DNA of 64,000 nucleotides from Phoronis australis (Eukaryota > Phoronida > Phoronidae). The stretch covers positions 323,450 to 387,449 of the forward strand of contig NMRA01000025.1 of NCBI GenBank assembly GCA_002633005.1. Reading direction: 5' to 3'. Shown here piece by piece: positions 47,421 through 60,400 of the stretch (position 1 is its first letter; each line of letters opens with the position of its first letter). The notes below the pieces were generated by a model. That model searched no databases, had not been told where the DNA came from, and saw only the letters and a program-made list of their open reading frames with translations. A program made the translations under genes and the position numbers.

Positions 47421-49693
47421 TTGCGCAAAACCTTTGAGCAGCTCATCACATTTCTACGGATAAAATTTTTAACAGAAAAAATTATTAAGCGTTCCATAGC
47501 TAACTAGTCCTTCAGACAAAACCAAGCTAAAACACAAAAACTGGGGAGATTAAGCCCACACCATTTTCACTCACTATAGACATAATGTGTTACTTGCAAC
47601 TGGCATACTACCATCAATCACAGTAATACTAAGGCGCAACTACTTGTTGCAATATCTGGAAGACAACAGTATTTCCGTGGTCATAGTAGACAGACGGTTT
47701 AGGAGTCAATAATCTACCAATTGCTAAGATCACAGAGAGTCTTGCTCAGAAATGCATGTTGTCAAGTTGGACATTGATTACACAAAGTTTTGATTACTTA
47801 ACCCAAGTTGACACACATGATCCGCATATAATTTCAACTTTTTGAAAGCACGCAAAAATCCCGAAAACTGTGCCCAAAGACCTAGAATCAGCCTACAACT
47901 TGAATTTGCAACCGGCAGTATCCGGAACACCTCGGGTATTTTCGTAGTACAAAGTTTTTCCTCGAAGATGAATGCTATCTCAGTGCGCATGTTCGACCCC
48001 ACAGCAAGACTGACATCCGGCCTGTAGCAATAACCTGGTGAATATTTCGAAAATTATGCCATTTTATCAAATGTCTACAATAAAAGAGTCTGACTTGTAT
48101 GCTCAGTTCAACGACAACATTAACATTTAAAATTGCCCAGCTATTTCTGTAACTTTTCTGAGCCTAATATTTATTGAGAAGTTGCTCAATGATTTCAGTT
48201 AAACACTGTTCCTTCTTGGATAAATTTACGAGATGTGAAACTAGGAGTACAGATGTATTGTAAACTCAACAAAAGAGTTCTGCACCCAGTGCATAGCATT
48301 GACGCGCTCATCAACTTCACGTTCCAGTTACGCCAGTTATGGTTTTAAAACCGTGTTCAACCGATTTGAATACACCAGTTGACTTTATCTTCGATTCATC
48401 AATCAAGAACCAAAGGTCAGCTTTGTTCACAGGACCCTGAGGCTAATACAGACTCACGAGACTTCCAAACTGAAGAACTGAAGTTCGCACATGCGCAGAT
48501 AACGTTCACTAACGAGGCGAAGTTTGGGACTACGAGAATACTCTAGGCGCTCCGTATGCACCGAGAGAAGACAACACAGCTAAATCGGAATGTTATGATA
48601 AGCAACGTTACGAGCTAACTAACAAACTGGTATAAATGGATCTTACAAGGGAATTCATTCAATCCAGTAAACAATGACACCACACTGCCTGCCAGTTTTC
48701 TTATGGCTACACCATTCAACAACAGCTAATACATCCAGATTTCGATCAGGATGAAATCTAAGAAAAACAGTGTTCTTAAGACTTTTGTTATGGGGAGATT
48801 CGATAACCCTGTTTGTAATTTAAGGATCGGCCACTCAGGCGGAAAAAAACATATTATTAACAAAATCATATTAAACAACCTGTTTCAAGAAGAGGCGAAA
48901 GCGACGTCAGATCAGTCTTTACAGCAAGGAAAACAGCAGGTTAATTTGTAACTAGCGTTTATACACAATAATTTCATCTGATGAAAAAATAACAAATAAC
49001 ATTTAAAACATAGTCAAAAAGCCTCTTTTTGAAAAGGTGCAAAATTTTGTTAGCAAACATCTCTAAGATAACAAAACAAAAACAATGGAGAACGTATTAA
49101 CAGACTAAAGTTGGTCAAACTAAGTACAACAGAAACAAGGCTAATAACAGGATATCCAGTCAAGACATCTGATAAGCAAGTCACATCCTTGTTCACATTA
49201 AAGGGGTTGACGACAATCACGCTAAATTCACTTTAGGTTTACTAACTTGGAATTGTTTAACCAACAAAGACTCAATTCTAATTCACTACTGAGAATCTCA
49301 GAATCTCGTATTACACTGCATCCAGGGAAGGCTATATCAGTACAAGAAAACCACTATCGACTGCCCACGCAGTTACGCGGTTTTTCCATCAGTTTACAAA
49401 AAGCGATCCTTAGGGTAGAAAATCTAGACTCGATTTAAAAAAATCAAACGCCCCGCGACTCCCTTGAATATGCAAATGAAACTTAACCCATACTACACTC
49501 GCGCGGGTTTAACTGACCGTTAAGCAATACTTTAAAAGAATGCGTGGGCATTCCAGAGCAGATAAATAATGCAGTAGGTAACTAAACAAAGCGGCAACAC
49601 TGCCTCCTGTTTAGTACACGATTTTCCGTTCGCTTCCCACTAACTATCGCATTAACATGAACTTTCACACACACTTCCATAATTTAAATGGAA
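47421..49693. other. Spacer, no gene recognised
   Basis: No repeat array or supported coding frame. Short frames at 47842-48027, 48751-48951 and 49247-49438 lack motifs. Confidence 0.45.
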
Positions 49694-49808
49694 CCAGTAA
49701 TATGTCACACCAGTAATATGTCACGGCAATAATATGTCACGCCAGTAGAATGTCGCGTCAGTAATATGTCACACCAGTAATACGTCACGGCAGTAATGTC
49801 ACGGCAAT
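49694..49808 (+). repeat. ~18-bp minisatellite, about 6 degenerate units
   Basis: Units of the form CAGTAATATGTCACACC or CAGTAATATGTCACGG, with variation at the end of each. Confidence 0.9.
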
Positions 49809-49877
49809 GGAAACACTTTCCATGAAATTGGTATGTAACCATCTCAGTAATTTTGACTAGTAATCGTTTTAACAATA

Positions 49878-50139
49878 CATGCACGCACCAAGGGAGGGGG
49901 ACTCGGGGAGGGGGCTCCGACGAGCCCCCCATTTGCTGAAGTAAGCAAAAAGGTCCGCCTCAGGGAAATAAATAGTCCGAAAAAGTAGAAAACAGACAAA
50001 AGTCCAGTAAAAAGGCATGAAGTACCAAAATTCGGGGAATGCACACTTGATAGCTCTGAAAGTACCCCGTTTTTTTAGAAAATGGCCCACATTCTCAAAA
50101 ATCCGAGCCCCCCCCATTTTTAGGCTGGGTGCGCGCATG
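49878..50139. mobile_element. MITE, CATGCGCGCACCCA family, copy C (5-bp TSD)
   Basis: The left end CATGCACGCACCA and the right end CTGGGTGCGCGCATG are inverted, flanked by direct CAATA (49873-49877 and 50140-50144). The interior keeps GAGCCCCCCATTTGCTGAAG and AAAAAGGTCC, as in copy A, in the same orientation. Confidence 0.87.
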
Positions 50140-52423
50140 CAATACAATGATGAACTACTCCAAGTACTATAACTAACCATGCCAATGTTTCCTAGGCAAT
50201 CAGGTGAGTTTAGATAACAGGTTTTCCAAGGAAAAATGACATCTTAGGAGGTACAGTGTGACAACAGATCGCCTTACTCATTCCATTTTTTTCTGCATAA
50301 TTCAGTAATAACACCTCTTAGGCGTAAATTCAACTGCAATGTTGGAATGCGCTTTAGCAACAGTTGATGAGACAGAATTGTTACTTCAAACTAAAAAATT
50401 ATACCTACTAGTTTAATGTTTCTTTTGATTTATGATAACTTGTCTAATCAGTTAAGTGACCTTGGCTGAAATTATCAGACCTGGCCTCATGATATATATT
50501 CCACTAATGGATCTAGGAAGAACCAAGACATCTCTGAAAACAATTTCTAAAGTACAAGCGGTGACAGCAACCTTCAAAAGTCCCCCCAAATTGCCTTTGT
50601 ACACCATTAACACAAACAAACGCTGTTCACGCTCTTCTAAACAATCCACCCCAACAGAACATTCTCATTGACCAAAAACAAGCATAGTTTAAACAGTTGA
50701 AGGGGTAACAGGGTTACAAAAAATAGCCAAGTGAACAGGGAAAGTGCCTTTAAAGTCATGCTACCAATACTTAGCACAGATAAGTCAAACTAAAAGTCTA
50801 CTTTTGTAAAAGCACTGCTTTCATATATGGCATACCTTACTACCATGAAAGGTGATATGTGATTGGAATGTAATATTTCACACTGGACCAGCCATCCTAT
50901 TAGAGAAAGGGACATAGCTGAACAAAAATAGACCCATACAGGGTTAATATAAAACAGGCAAAAAGATTAAAGATGAACAGCATATTGATAAGGATAATAG
51001 TTCACAGGGGCAACTTTTAGTTACAGATAAGAAACCGACTTTTTAACATCTACAACTGGAGAGATGGAAGGCAATGTAGTTTTAATAAAATGACACTGAA
51101 CATAAATTATCAGGGAATTGTTTCTGTGAAGAACTTTGGCTACTGGAAGACCGGCAGGAGGTCCGAGGTCATTTCCAGTACTTTTATGCAGGCGTCAAGT
51201 TTTAGTAACCTAATAAATACCACAGCCTAAGAAAATGTTTTAGCTAGACTCAAACAAAAACCAAAATTTCTTCCAGAAACAAGACCCATTTCTTTTAGAT
51301 TGATTTTACAACGCATTAAATACTGGAAATATTAATATTTCATCATAAAACATTAGGTTAGTTTTTGTATGCAGATTGCTACTCAATCAAGTAATTGGAA
51401 ATTTTTAAGTATCTTTGTATCTTTTGACTACAATGTGATACACTACACACAGTCCTGCCAGTGGGTATTGAAAAAGAAATCCATGGTTCCACAACTTTCA
51501 ACCTAGCTAATCACCACACACAAACGAACTTTGGTTTTGTCCTCTAATGCACCCCTTCCTTAAAAATAGTCTCACAGAATATAAACCTTTAAATTTGCAC
51601 TACAATATTAAGATTGTTAGTTTAAAGTGAATTAAAAATCCATTCTTAAACTGCATCATGCAACCTAATTTGTTTTAAAAACCACTGTAACTTGTGAAAC
51701 ATTTGCGCCTATTTTGCAACAAACACTTTGTACATGAGAATCAAAACGTGACTTATTTTAAAATAAAACAAAGACAGTTCACACATAGGACATGACTGAA
51801 TCGATTCCTCTGGCACCAAATTAACTCCAGGTATCACAAATTCAGAAAAAATATCAAGAACCAGGAACTGCATCTTGAACTATGCCATGTGTAGCCTGTT
51901 CACTTTAGCTCTCCGGGAATATTTATAATAAGCAAACAGAAGCATTATAAGCACTTGACAACTGGGTAATCTAATGAACAACTTGAAACCTGTTCCAGAG
52001 TAATCTAATGAACAACTGGAATTTTAAGACCAACAACTACAAGCAAACATGTTGAGAGATACAGCAAAAGTACTGCTGGTATCAGAAGAGATCCAATGAG
52101 AAACACGACAGTCACTAAAAACTATTCAGATCAACAGGGGATCAACCATATTTAAGCATACCAAACTTACCATCACACTATAAATGTATGTACATGATAA
52201 AAAGAAAAATTTGGTTAATAATTGCTTAATGTTAACATTTGATTAAGTATATAACACACAGTGACACTGTACTACCAACACATCCCAACTTCTTCAATTC
52301 CAATAATGTCACAGAGAAAAACAACACAGCGAACAATGAAAAGTACACGTTTAATGAACACCAATAATCTAGTTTACATGAAATTGATGCAAAATTTAAG
52401 AAATATGCAACACTGATAACTCC

Positions 52424-52429
52424 TTTATT
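52424..52429 (-). terminator. CPSF6: Candidate polyadenylation signal of CPSF6
   Basis: Perfect AATAAA on the minus strand, about 2.04 kb beyond the CPSF6 stop, with a weak GT element (CAGTGTTG) following. Earlier non-canonical signals are possible. Confidence 0.3.
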
Positions 52430-53738
52430 CCATAACTTCAAATTTCACTATTCTCTTTTCCATCACTCCAACAAACCAGCTTCCACTGTCTTGTCCATTC
52501 TACAACCATCTTCATTTCCTCCATCGACGCCTCCTTTCCTCACAATTTTACAAAAGCGCGCTCTGAATAGCAGCGGATATTTTTTCAACAACGTATTAAA
52601 ACATAGTCACATAGTCTTAAAACTCCTATACATCTAGAACAGTGTGCAAGAGGACTGGTTGGTCATATCAGCCATACTATGATAGCACCTACAAGGAATG
52701 GTAAACCAGCATTATAAATCAAATCAATGGAGGAGCACAGCGCACCTGTACAAAACAAAGCTTATACTATTCATTAGACAATCGAACATACAATAAAAAC
52801 AACTGAAAACCCAGTTTTGAGTATTGGAGCTCGTTTTCTACACCTGAGTCACTACATCTTGGAAATTAAGCATGAAGTTCATTTTCTTCAATTGAGCTGT
52901 TAAATCTTCAATACAACCAGAGATGCTCTTGCCTCTAGACAAGCAAATGAGCGCGACAAGTCGTACGCCCACAGTTGCGTGCAGGTTACCATAAAATTCA
53001 CAATGGGAAGTTTCCAAGTAAAATTGTTGGCCAACACATATTCCAGCTAACAGGAGACCAAAATAATGTAATGACAGTGTATTTTGTAATGAATTCTAAA
53101 TGAACAAGTGCTGCAGTAGCGAATCCATCAATAACCCAAAACTGAGTTTTGTGTTTTTTGAAACCTCTGGAATTCTAAACAAACCAAGGTTGAACTAACT
53201 TGACAGCCGCAGTAGACTCTGTGACGATGCTGATTGGTCACTATACCACTACAATAACAACTTTACTCTCTTCACAACTTGTGCACAATCTCAATGCAAC
53301 CAAAATTCCGCACCAAAGACAACTGCTAAATTATCACTGCACCAAACACGGCATGGAGACTTTGTCAACAAAGACGCTCCCATGTCAAATTACTCAAACA
53401 CATGAGCACACAAACAACTTCGGCGCATGAAGTTGAGCATTGGTCTCATTGCTACAGTCGAATCTCATAACAACCTAAATCAAGAGACCTTCAAAACATG
53501 TAAATTATAGCAATAGACAGGAATTGGAAATTTGCACCTACTGATATATTACTACTAACGATTGAACCAAGCTACGTTTTTACAAGGTTCGACTGTAACT
53601 AGAATCATCCAAATGTATAAAACATGGCACCATTATCCAATATGCCGTTTGCTGCTACGTCAATTAAATTTAAATGAGCTGAAATGAAAAGTTCTGGAAA
53701 ACAATTCAGTGTTAAGCTGCAGTAAAATGAACATGTAG

Positions 53739-53858
53739 CTATTTATAAACAAGTTAGTGTCAAATATTGGAATCACATTTATAAACAAGTTATTGTCAAA
53801 TATTGGAAGCACATTTATAAATAAGTTACTGTCAAATAATGGAATCACATTTATAAAT
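53739..53858 (+). repeat. 36-bp minisatellite, about 3.3 units
   Basis: Unit ATTTATAAACAAGTTATTGT followed by CAAATATTGGAATCAC. Lies in the putative CPSF6 3' UTR or downstream sequence. Confidence 0.92.
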
Positions 53859-54469
53859 GAACAATTCACTTTTAAATATGGAGCATAAAATCAATGTATT
53901 ACTTCCTTACTAAATGGCCTGATTAATACTGCTCATCAAGTCTTCTTGCTTCAAACTCAGTAGTTATCCAAAAGTGGTTAAAAACATTTGCCGAAATTCA
54001 CCTGGCTTCCTCAATGGAAATGTTTGGTGAGAAATTCTGCCAATTTCGGACAGGAACAATATTGTCAATTTTGCTTATGTAAACTACTCTACCTCACAGG
54101 CAATTTCAGTAACAGTGTTTTCCTCTCATGAGCACAACTTTTTCTCTGGAACTACATTTCTTTTATCATATGTCACAACTCATCTCTTAAATCACATTTC
54201 TCTTTTCGCAAACAACACTTTCTTTCCCACAAAAAAGCGACCGCTACCAAGAAAAGCAATGCAAAGAGTAATGGTGTGTGACAAACAGTAAAGAGAAAAG
54301 AAAGCTGGTATTAAGAAGGCACATACAGTTCACGAGGTAAGGAAATTGGCCTGAAGACTAGTGACATACTAAATGCAGAAAAACTTGACAGGGACCATTT
54401 TAGCAGGCACTCTCCACAAACGTCATACCTACCTGCTAAAAACCAACAACAAACATGTATGCATACCAT

Positions 54470-57400
54470 TCAGTGCCTTCGGCTGCTACTGTAGTCCCGG
54501 TCTCGATCGCGTTCTCTGTCGTGCCCCTCACGTTCCCTGTGTGACGATCGTCCACTATCCTCACGGTACCTGTCCCGGTCACGACTTCGTTCCCGGTACT
54601 CGCGGTCACGTTCTCGACTGCGTGACCTATGGCGACTCCTCTTTTCTCGATCCCTATCCCGATCCCGTGATCTTGAGCGCCGGCTCCGGCTTTCACTAGA
54701 ACACAGACTTTGGTGTTGGTCCACAATTTCACCAATTTTTAATAGCCTTTGCAATTAGCATTACACAATGACAAACAATAAAATGATAGCAATCCTTTTT
54801 TGGTCAACTAACACATGTAAACTAACACATGTCAACTAACGCATGTCAACTAACGCATGTCAACTAACGCATGTCAACTAACACATGTCACAAACAACTT
54901 TCCCATCCAGTTCTCTAAGACTCCGTAACCCTTGACAACCCACAAAAGTTTGGAGGGAATTTTGAAAACTCCTCTCAAAGTCTCCTAAACGAGTTACACG
55001 ACAACTGTAGGGAAAGATCACCCACCATTTTGTAACACAGACTACCGTATTCGCCGTAATAACCGCCCATGCCCCTTTAAGTGCCCCCCCCCCCCACTTT
55101 GCTGAAATAAGCGCCCAGTCCATGAATGTATACATGCGAACAATGACGTACCTACAGTCCTAAAACTCGGCTACAGTAACGTCTTCAATTTATCCAAAAA
55201 ATTTTGCACGGGTCTTCTAGACCACCAGCGGCACTGCTACTTTTGTATTTAGCCGTGACTTTACACTTCAAAGTAAGGCAGTGCTTCAAAAAGAACGCAA
55301 CAGCGTTGCTATACTCTCGCAACGACCGTGTCCCACTATGGTCTGATCTTTCAGTAGACACATCGACTGTCTCATGAATAACAAGAGCAACGCAGAGCGT
55401 TGAAATGCGCCCACAATTGCACCGCATACGGTATCCTTCTAGGGTTGTTTATTGGTACCACAAAGTGGCCAGTAGAGGGCATATATGTAGTATGTTGTAC
55501 TTAGCAAAATGGAAAGGCATGATGGTCATTGTCTCCTCAATAGGCTAGGGGCAAAATGTGAGTAATCTTCATAATACAAGCACATCCTATACACCAGTTG
55601 CTTAAAGCACCACAGAAACATAAAATAAAAACAAATTTACCAACATACGAGATTAGCACAGCATTAGAATGCCAGAAACAAATTTCTACTTGGAACTTTT
55701 CCTTCATAGTCACGAAGTAACACAAAGTATACACCTGAAGACCTATGAAAATACAGAGGTCAATGTAAAATACTATAAATTGCCACTAGAGGCAAATACT
55801 AAAATTGCCACTAGAGGCATACCGGTAGTCAGAATCATCCTAAAGTCGTCATCGTCCGTTGTCAACATCACATCAATACACTTGCTAAATTTAGTAAAGA
55901 TCCTGCAAACGGTTTGGGAGATACAACCATGGGCGCAAAAAAAAAAAAACTGCCACTAGGAGGTGCCACAGTAGTCCAAATCGTCTGAAAATCATTGTCA
56001 GCTGTCTTCCTTATAGTAAGCACATACACGGCAATTTTCACAATCATCCTTTGAGCGGTTTGATTGATAGAGGGGTGGACGCAAAAATACAGACTCGAAA
56101 ACAGTAAAAATGGCCACTAGGTGGCGCAAACTATGTCGAATCTATCTGAAAACGGGAGGATAGCGTCATCTCACTATTAGGTGCCTACATACCAAATTTC
56201 ATGAAAATCCGTTCAGGACTTTTGAAGATACAAAGGTAAGCGTAAAAAACTAAAATTGCCACTAGGGGGCACACCAGTAGTAGGATCCGTCCAAAAGTCG
56301 TCATCTTCCGTTGTTAACATCATATAAATATACTTACACAATTTCGTAAAGATCCTGCGAAAGGTTTAGGAGATATAGCCATAGGCGCAAAAAAAACAAA
56401 ACAGCCACTAGGAGGCGCCACAGTAGTCGAAATCGTCGGAAAATCATCGTCAACCGTCCTCTACATAGTAAGCACATACATGCCAATTTTCACAATCATC
56501 CTTTGAGCGGTTTGGTTGATAGAGGGGTGGACGCACAAAAACAGACTAGAAAACACTAAAAATGGCCACTAGGTGGCGCAAACTATGTCGAATCCATCTG
56601 AAAACGGCAGGATAGCGTCATCTCACTAATAGGTGCCTACATACCAAATTTCATGAAAATCCGTTCAGGACTTTTGAAGATACAAAGGTAAGCGTAAAAA
56701 ACTAAAATTGCCACTAGGGGGCACACCGGTAGTCGGATCCGTCCGAAAGTTCGCACATGCCGTCCCATTCATGAATGGAACATATGTGCCAAATTTCATG
56801 AACGTATGTCAAAGGGTTTTGGAGATAGAGCAGCGGACGCCGGACGCCAGACGCCGGACGCCGCCCGGACGGACGGACGGACGGACGGAGATGACGGCAT
56901 AATGCGTCCACATATAAATATGTGGGCGCATAAAAATAACTGGGTGTTAAACGCACGTGGCCAGGAAGCGCGCGCTACATACATGAACCTGTCATCAAAG
57001 ACATTAGTCGGGAACTATCCATTCATGAAACGGGTAGCATAGCATCGATAAGAAATGAATATTGGCACTAATTTCCGACAATTTCTAATACTATAAAACA
57101 TGTTTGCGTTCTTTTGAGATGGATTGTTTGATTAACCATAAAGGTGTTTTTAAGCCGAGTATACGATGAAATGACAACTGACAGTGAATGCTTACACACC
57201 CTTACACCGAAAAATAACTGTCAGATAGTTACGTACGCATTAAGCTACACGGCGACTAATATGGGCCTTACCGAGACAAATGTCGAAAGTTTTTAGCACG
57301 AGACCGGCAAGTGCTGAATGAAACACGCTCTGGTTTACGCCTACTGCTTGTGCAAATTTCTTTAGACATCTAGCTAGTTAGATTGCATAGCTCTGGCCAA

Positions 57401-60400
57401 AAGATGGTCTCTGCCTTGGCAAATGAACTCTGGTGACGAACTTCAAAACAAACGTCACGTGACAACAACATGTGTGTTCGTCCAGACATTTTTCTCGCCG
57501 TGTTGCCGATCATACATGTAGATGGCACGACGTTGCACAGATTTGTACTTAAACCTGCCGTTAATCCAGACTCCACGGGAACTTATAAAACTTAATGAGG
57601 AGTTCAGGTAATTTGCTTGAGTCGAAACCATTTTTATTTAAGCATTAAAGTCGCCATATCGAAGACGGCGATTTTGAGGCAGTCAGTCGGCGAGTTTTCG
57701 CCCTGGGATTTCAGCACAATGTTCTGTAAAATGATCGTAATTTAGCAGCAAAGTTTGATAGCAATGCACCACAGTTTTGCTGAGTCTTTCATAGCTTACA
57801 TATACGTCACAGAGCGTAAATTTGATGAATCTTAGCTTCCGATGTCGCCCGTTTCGGAGACCGGGTTTCAACCGCCTTCGGTTAAAATAAGCGCCCCCCC
57901 CTGAACCGAACTTTTCTAAGTGCCATGGGCGGTTATTACGGCGAATACGGTAAGTGCTTTTTGTTGAATCCCATAGGCAGTTTGATATTAGCAAGACGGT
58001 ATACAAATTCCAACTTCAACAACCATAGCTACTTACGATTTTGAGCCATATGACTTCAACTCTATGCCATGCAGTGTGTCCTGTAAGGAGCTGATCAAGA
58101 TCTTGGACCGTTCGTCATGAGCCAGCTTAGACTGCCTGATGAGGGAGACAGCCGTGACAAGCGTCTCAACGGCCCGGCCATAGTCACCTATACAAGAAGG
58201 CGGAAACGGGTACAATTCAGGACAACGGAAACCTTAACCGTAACTGTCAATTCCGTCAGCAATTTTTTTCTAGATTATTCCAACTGAGACTGACAGGATA
58301 CTACCGGACATTACTCATCATACCGGCTATAATCCCAATTAATTCTATAATCTTCGTCGGACACAATGGGGCATTATACATGCACAGCAAGTTGACCCAA
58401 TTCCAGCCTGCACATTTTCAGTAAGAGGCATTTTATCAACAGCTTGACTTCCTAAAATGGCTATACGGCGACTTGGCAACAGTATTTCTACAATCAGCCT
58501 CTAAAGATGGCCAGAGAAATTATCAACACAAATATCATGTGAACATAAGTAGGCTTGAGACTGAGCGTATATATGTAAAAAATAGTAATTACAGAAGTAC
58601 CAGACATGCACTGATCACCTGGAGCCATGTTTGTGCATTGTTAATCTATTATTATAAGCAGGCGAAGGAGCTAGAGACCGGACTCAAGGGTCTAGCAGTG
58701 TGGCCCAGTGGGACTCAAGGGTCTAGCAGTGTGGCCCAGTAGGACTCAAGGGTCTAGCAGTGTGGCCCAGTGGGACTCAAGGGTCTAGCAGTGTGGCCCA
58801 GTGGGACTCAAGGGTCTAGCAGTGTGGCCCAGTGGGACTCAAGGGTCTAGCAGTGTGGCCCAGTGGGACTCGAAACCACGACCTCCAGCAGAGAAGGCGG
58901 GGATATATCATTAGGCCACACTGCCTTCTCAGATTAAACGTAAAAAGACCAGTGGATATTAGAAATGAAATATGAATGACAGTTTTACTTGCACTAGACT
59001 TTCTCACTGACAGCACAGTGAAGTAAGTTTCACTACCTTCCATCAGTCAAAATCTCATTTTACCATTACTTAGAGTGTGGCAAAGCCGGCATAAACATGG
59101 AGAATCTCAACAGGGTGCTATGTATCGCACTCTGAACTTTGTTAGCAGTTCTACTTATAAATAAATCTTCACTTACACGCCTCATTCTGCCAGGGCAAGA
59201 GAAGAGAGTCGCATTCGAGAAAAGGGAATTAGTTATGAAATTAATGTAGTCACTATGATCACAAATAAATTACAACCTCACCTAATCTGATAAGAAATGA
59301 ATATCATTGCTCTAAGGAATTTACTTCATGTCAGTTTGCTTAACAGCAAAATTCTCCCAAACTAAACCCTACTATCCTATTTCCTAAGACAACATCGTAG
59401 ACAAGTTGAATAAACAGGCAAATTAACGCCCCTGCTATGAAATAAGGCAATTTACAAATCACACAAACATGGACACGTACCCTTGCTAGCGTCTTCTACT
59501 GCCCTCGAGATTGCACTGCTGGACACAGTCTTGTTGCGTTGCGTGATCTCCTCAAATTCTGCCTCAGACAGAACGGGTGCGGCCACCTCTTGCCTAGAAA
59601 ACCAAGAGCAAATTCACACAATGGACAGCGCGCAAAACCAGCAACTGGCTTTATGTCAATCGTGCAACAGATTAAAGCAACATGTATTAAACTGAGCAAT
59701 GCGAATAACATCAAAGATACACAACACATAGTGGACAAAATTTCTGAGTCGTTGCGCAACCCACACTCCTTGTGTAGCATTAAAAGGAAAAAAACGGTCA
59801 ATAACAAAACCATTGTCAAGCATTGACATGCGTCCATAGTGCAACATAATGGGTACGTTATTAAGAGTGTTCACCAGATACACTGAGTTAACAATTCGGC
59901 CACCAGGGGTAGTGCATGTAGTCAGAACTGACATAAAAGTGTTGGTACGTGATCATTCGGACTGAATTCAAATAAAAATGTTAAAAAAGGAAGTTCTCAA
60001 TATTTCCACACAACAAAGAACATTGACAATGAATTTGCAATAAATAACAGCTGAATTTGTTAGACCAGCTGCAACAACATTCATTTCACTAAGAATGTCC
60101 ACAAAAAGACCACATAAAAGGTGAACAAACCTGTCTGGTATTGGTGGTCTAAATGGATCTGCTGGAAACGTTGGAGCCGGACCTATAGGTCTGCCAAACG
60201 CATCAACAGCTTGAGGCTGTGGTGGCTAGAAAAGGATGAGAAATATTAACAACAACGTGTTGCTGTAATGACCACAAAACAGTAGTTTTCAATCAACCAA
60301 ATGTACTGAAGCAAGCTTGAGTCAACTCCAGTATCTATGATTTTATGGCATGCTTTAATAACGTAGTAATGTGTCACAAACAACACTAAGAAACCAATTG

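Larger units (their letters stand above)
50145..54469 (-). other. Downstream region and possible long 3' UTR of CPSF6
   Basis: AT-rich and free of coding frames. The first perfect minus-strand AATAAA after the CPSF6 stop codon is at 52424-52429, which would give a 3' UTR of about 2 kb. A 36-bp minisatellite lies inside at 53739-53858. Where the transcript truly ends cannot be fixed from sequence alone. Confidence 0.4.

Noticed and set aside
47227-47463. Frame with FNFGLTQTPFT repeated four times
   Set aside because: The repeat is a 33-bp minisatellite that happens to stay in frame; there is no start context, signal peptide or splice context.
54373-54735. Frames over the CPSF6 RS-domain exon (plus strand and second minus frame)
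   Set aside because: They arise from the codon bias of the Arg/Asp/Ser-rich exon; the splice phases fit only the RS frame.
56708-57042. Frames over the GACG-rich segment
   Set aside because: Simple-sequence and repeat-derived; the same peptide appears in the inverted copy at 63046-63234 because the DNA repeat is shared.
58860-58930. Functional tRNA-Arg gene
   Set aside because: The B-box has an insertion, and the acceptor and anticodon stems do not pair.
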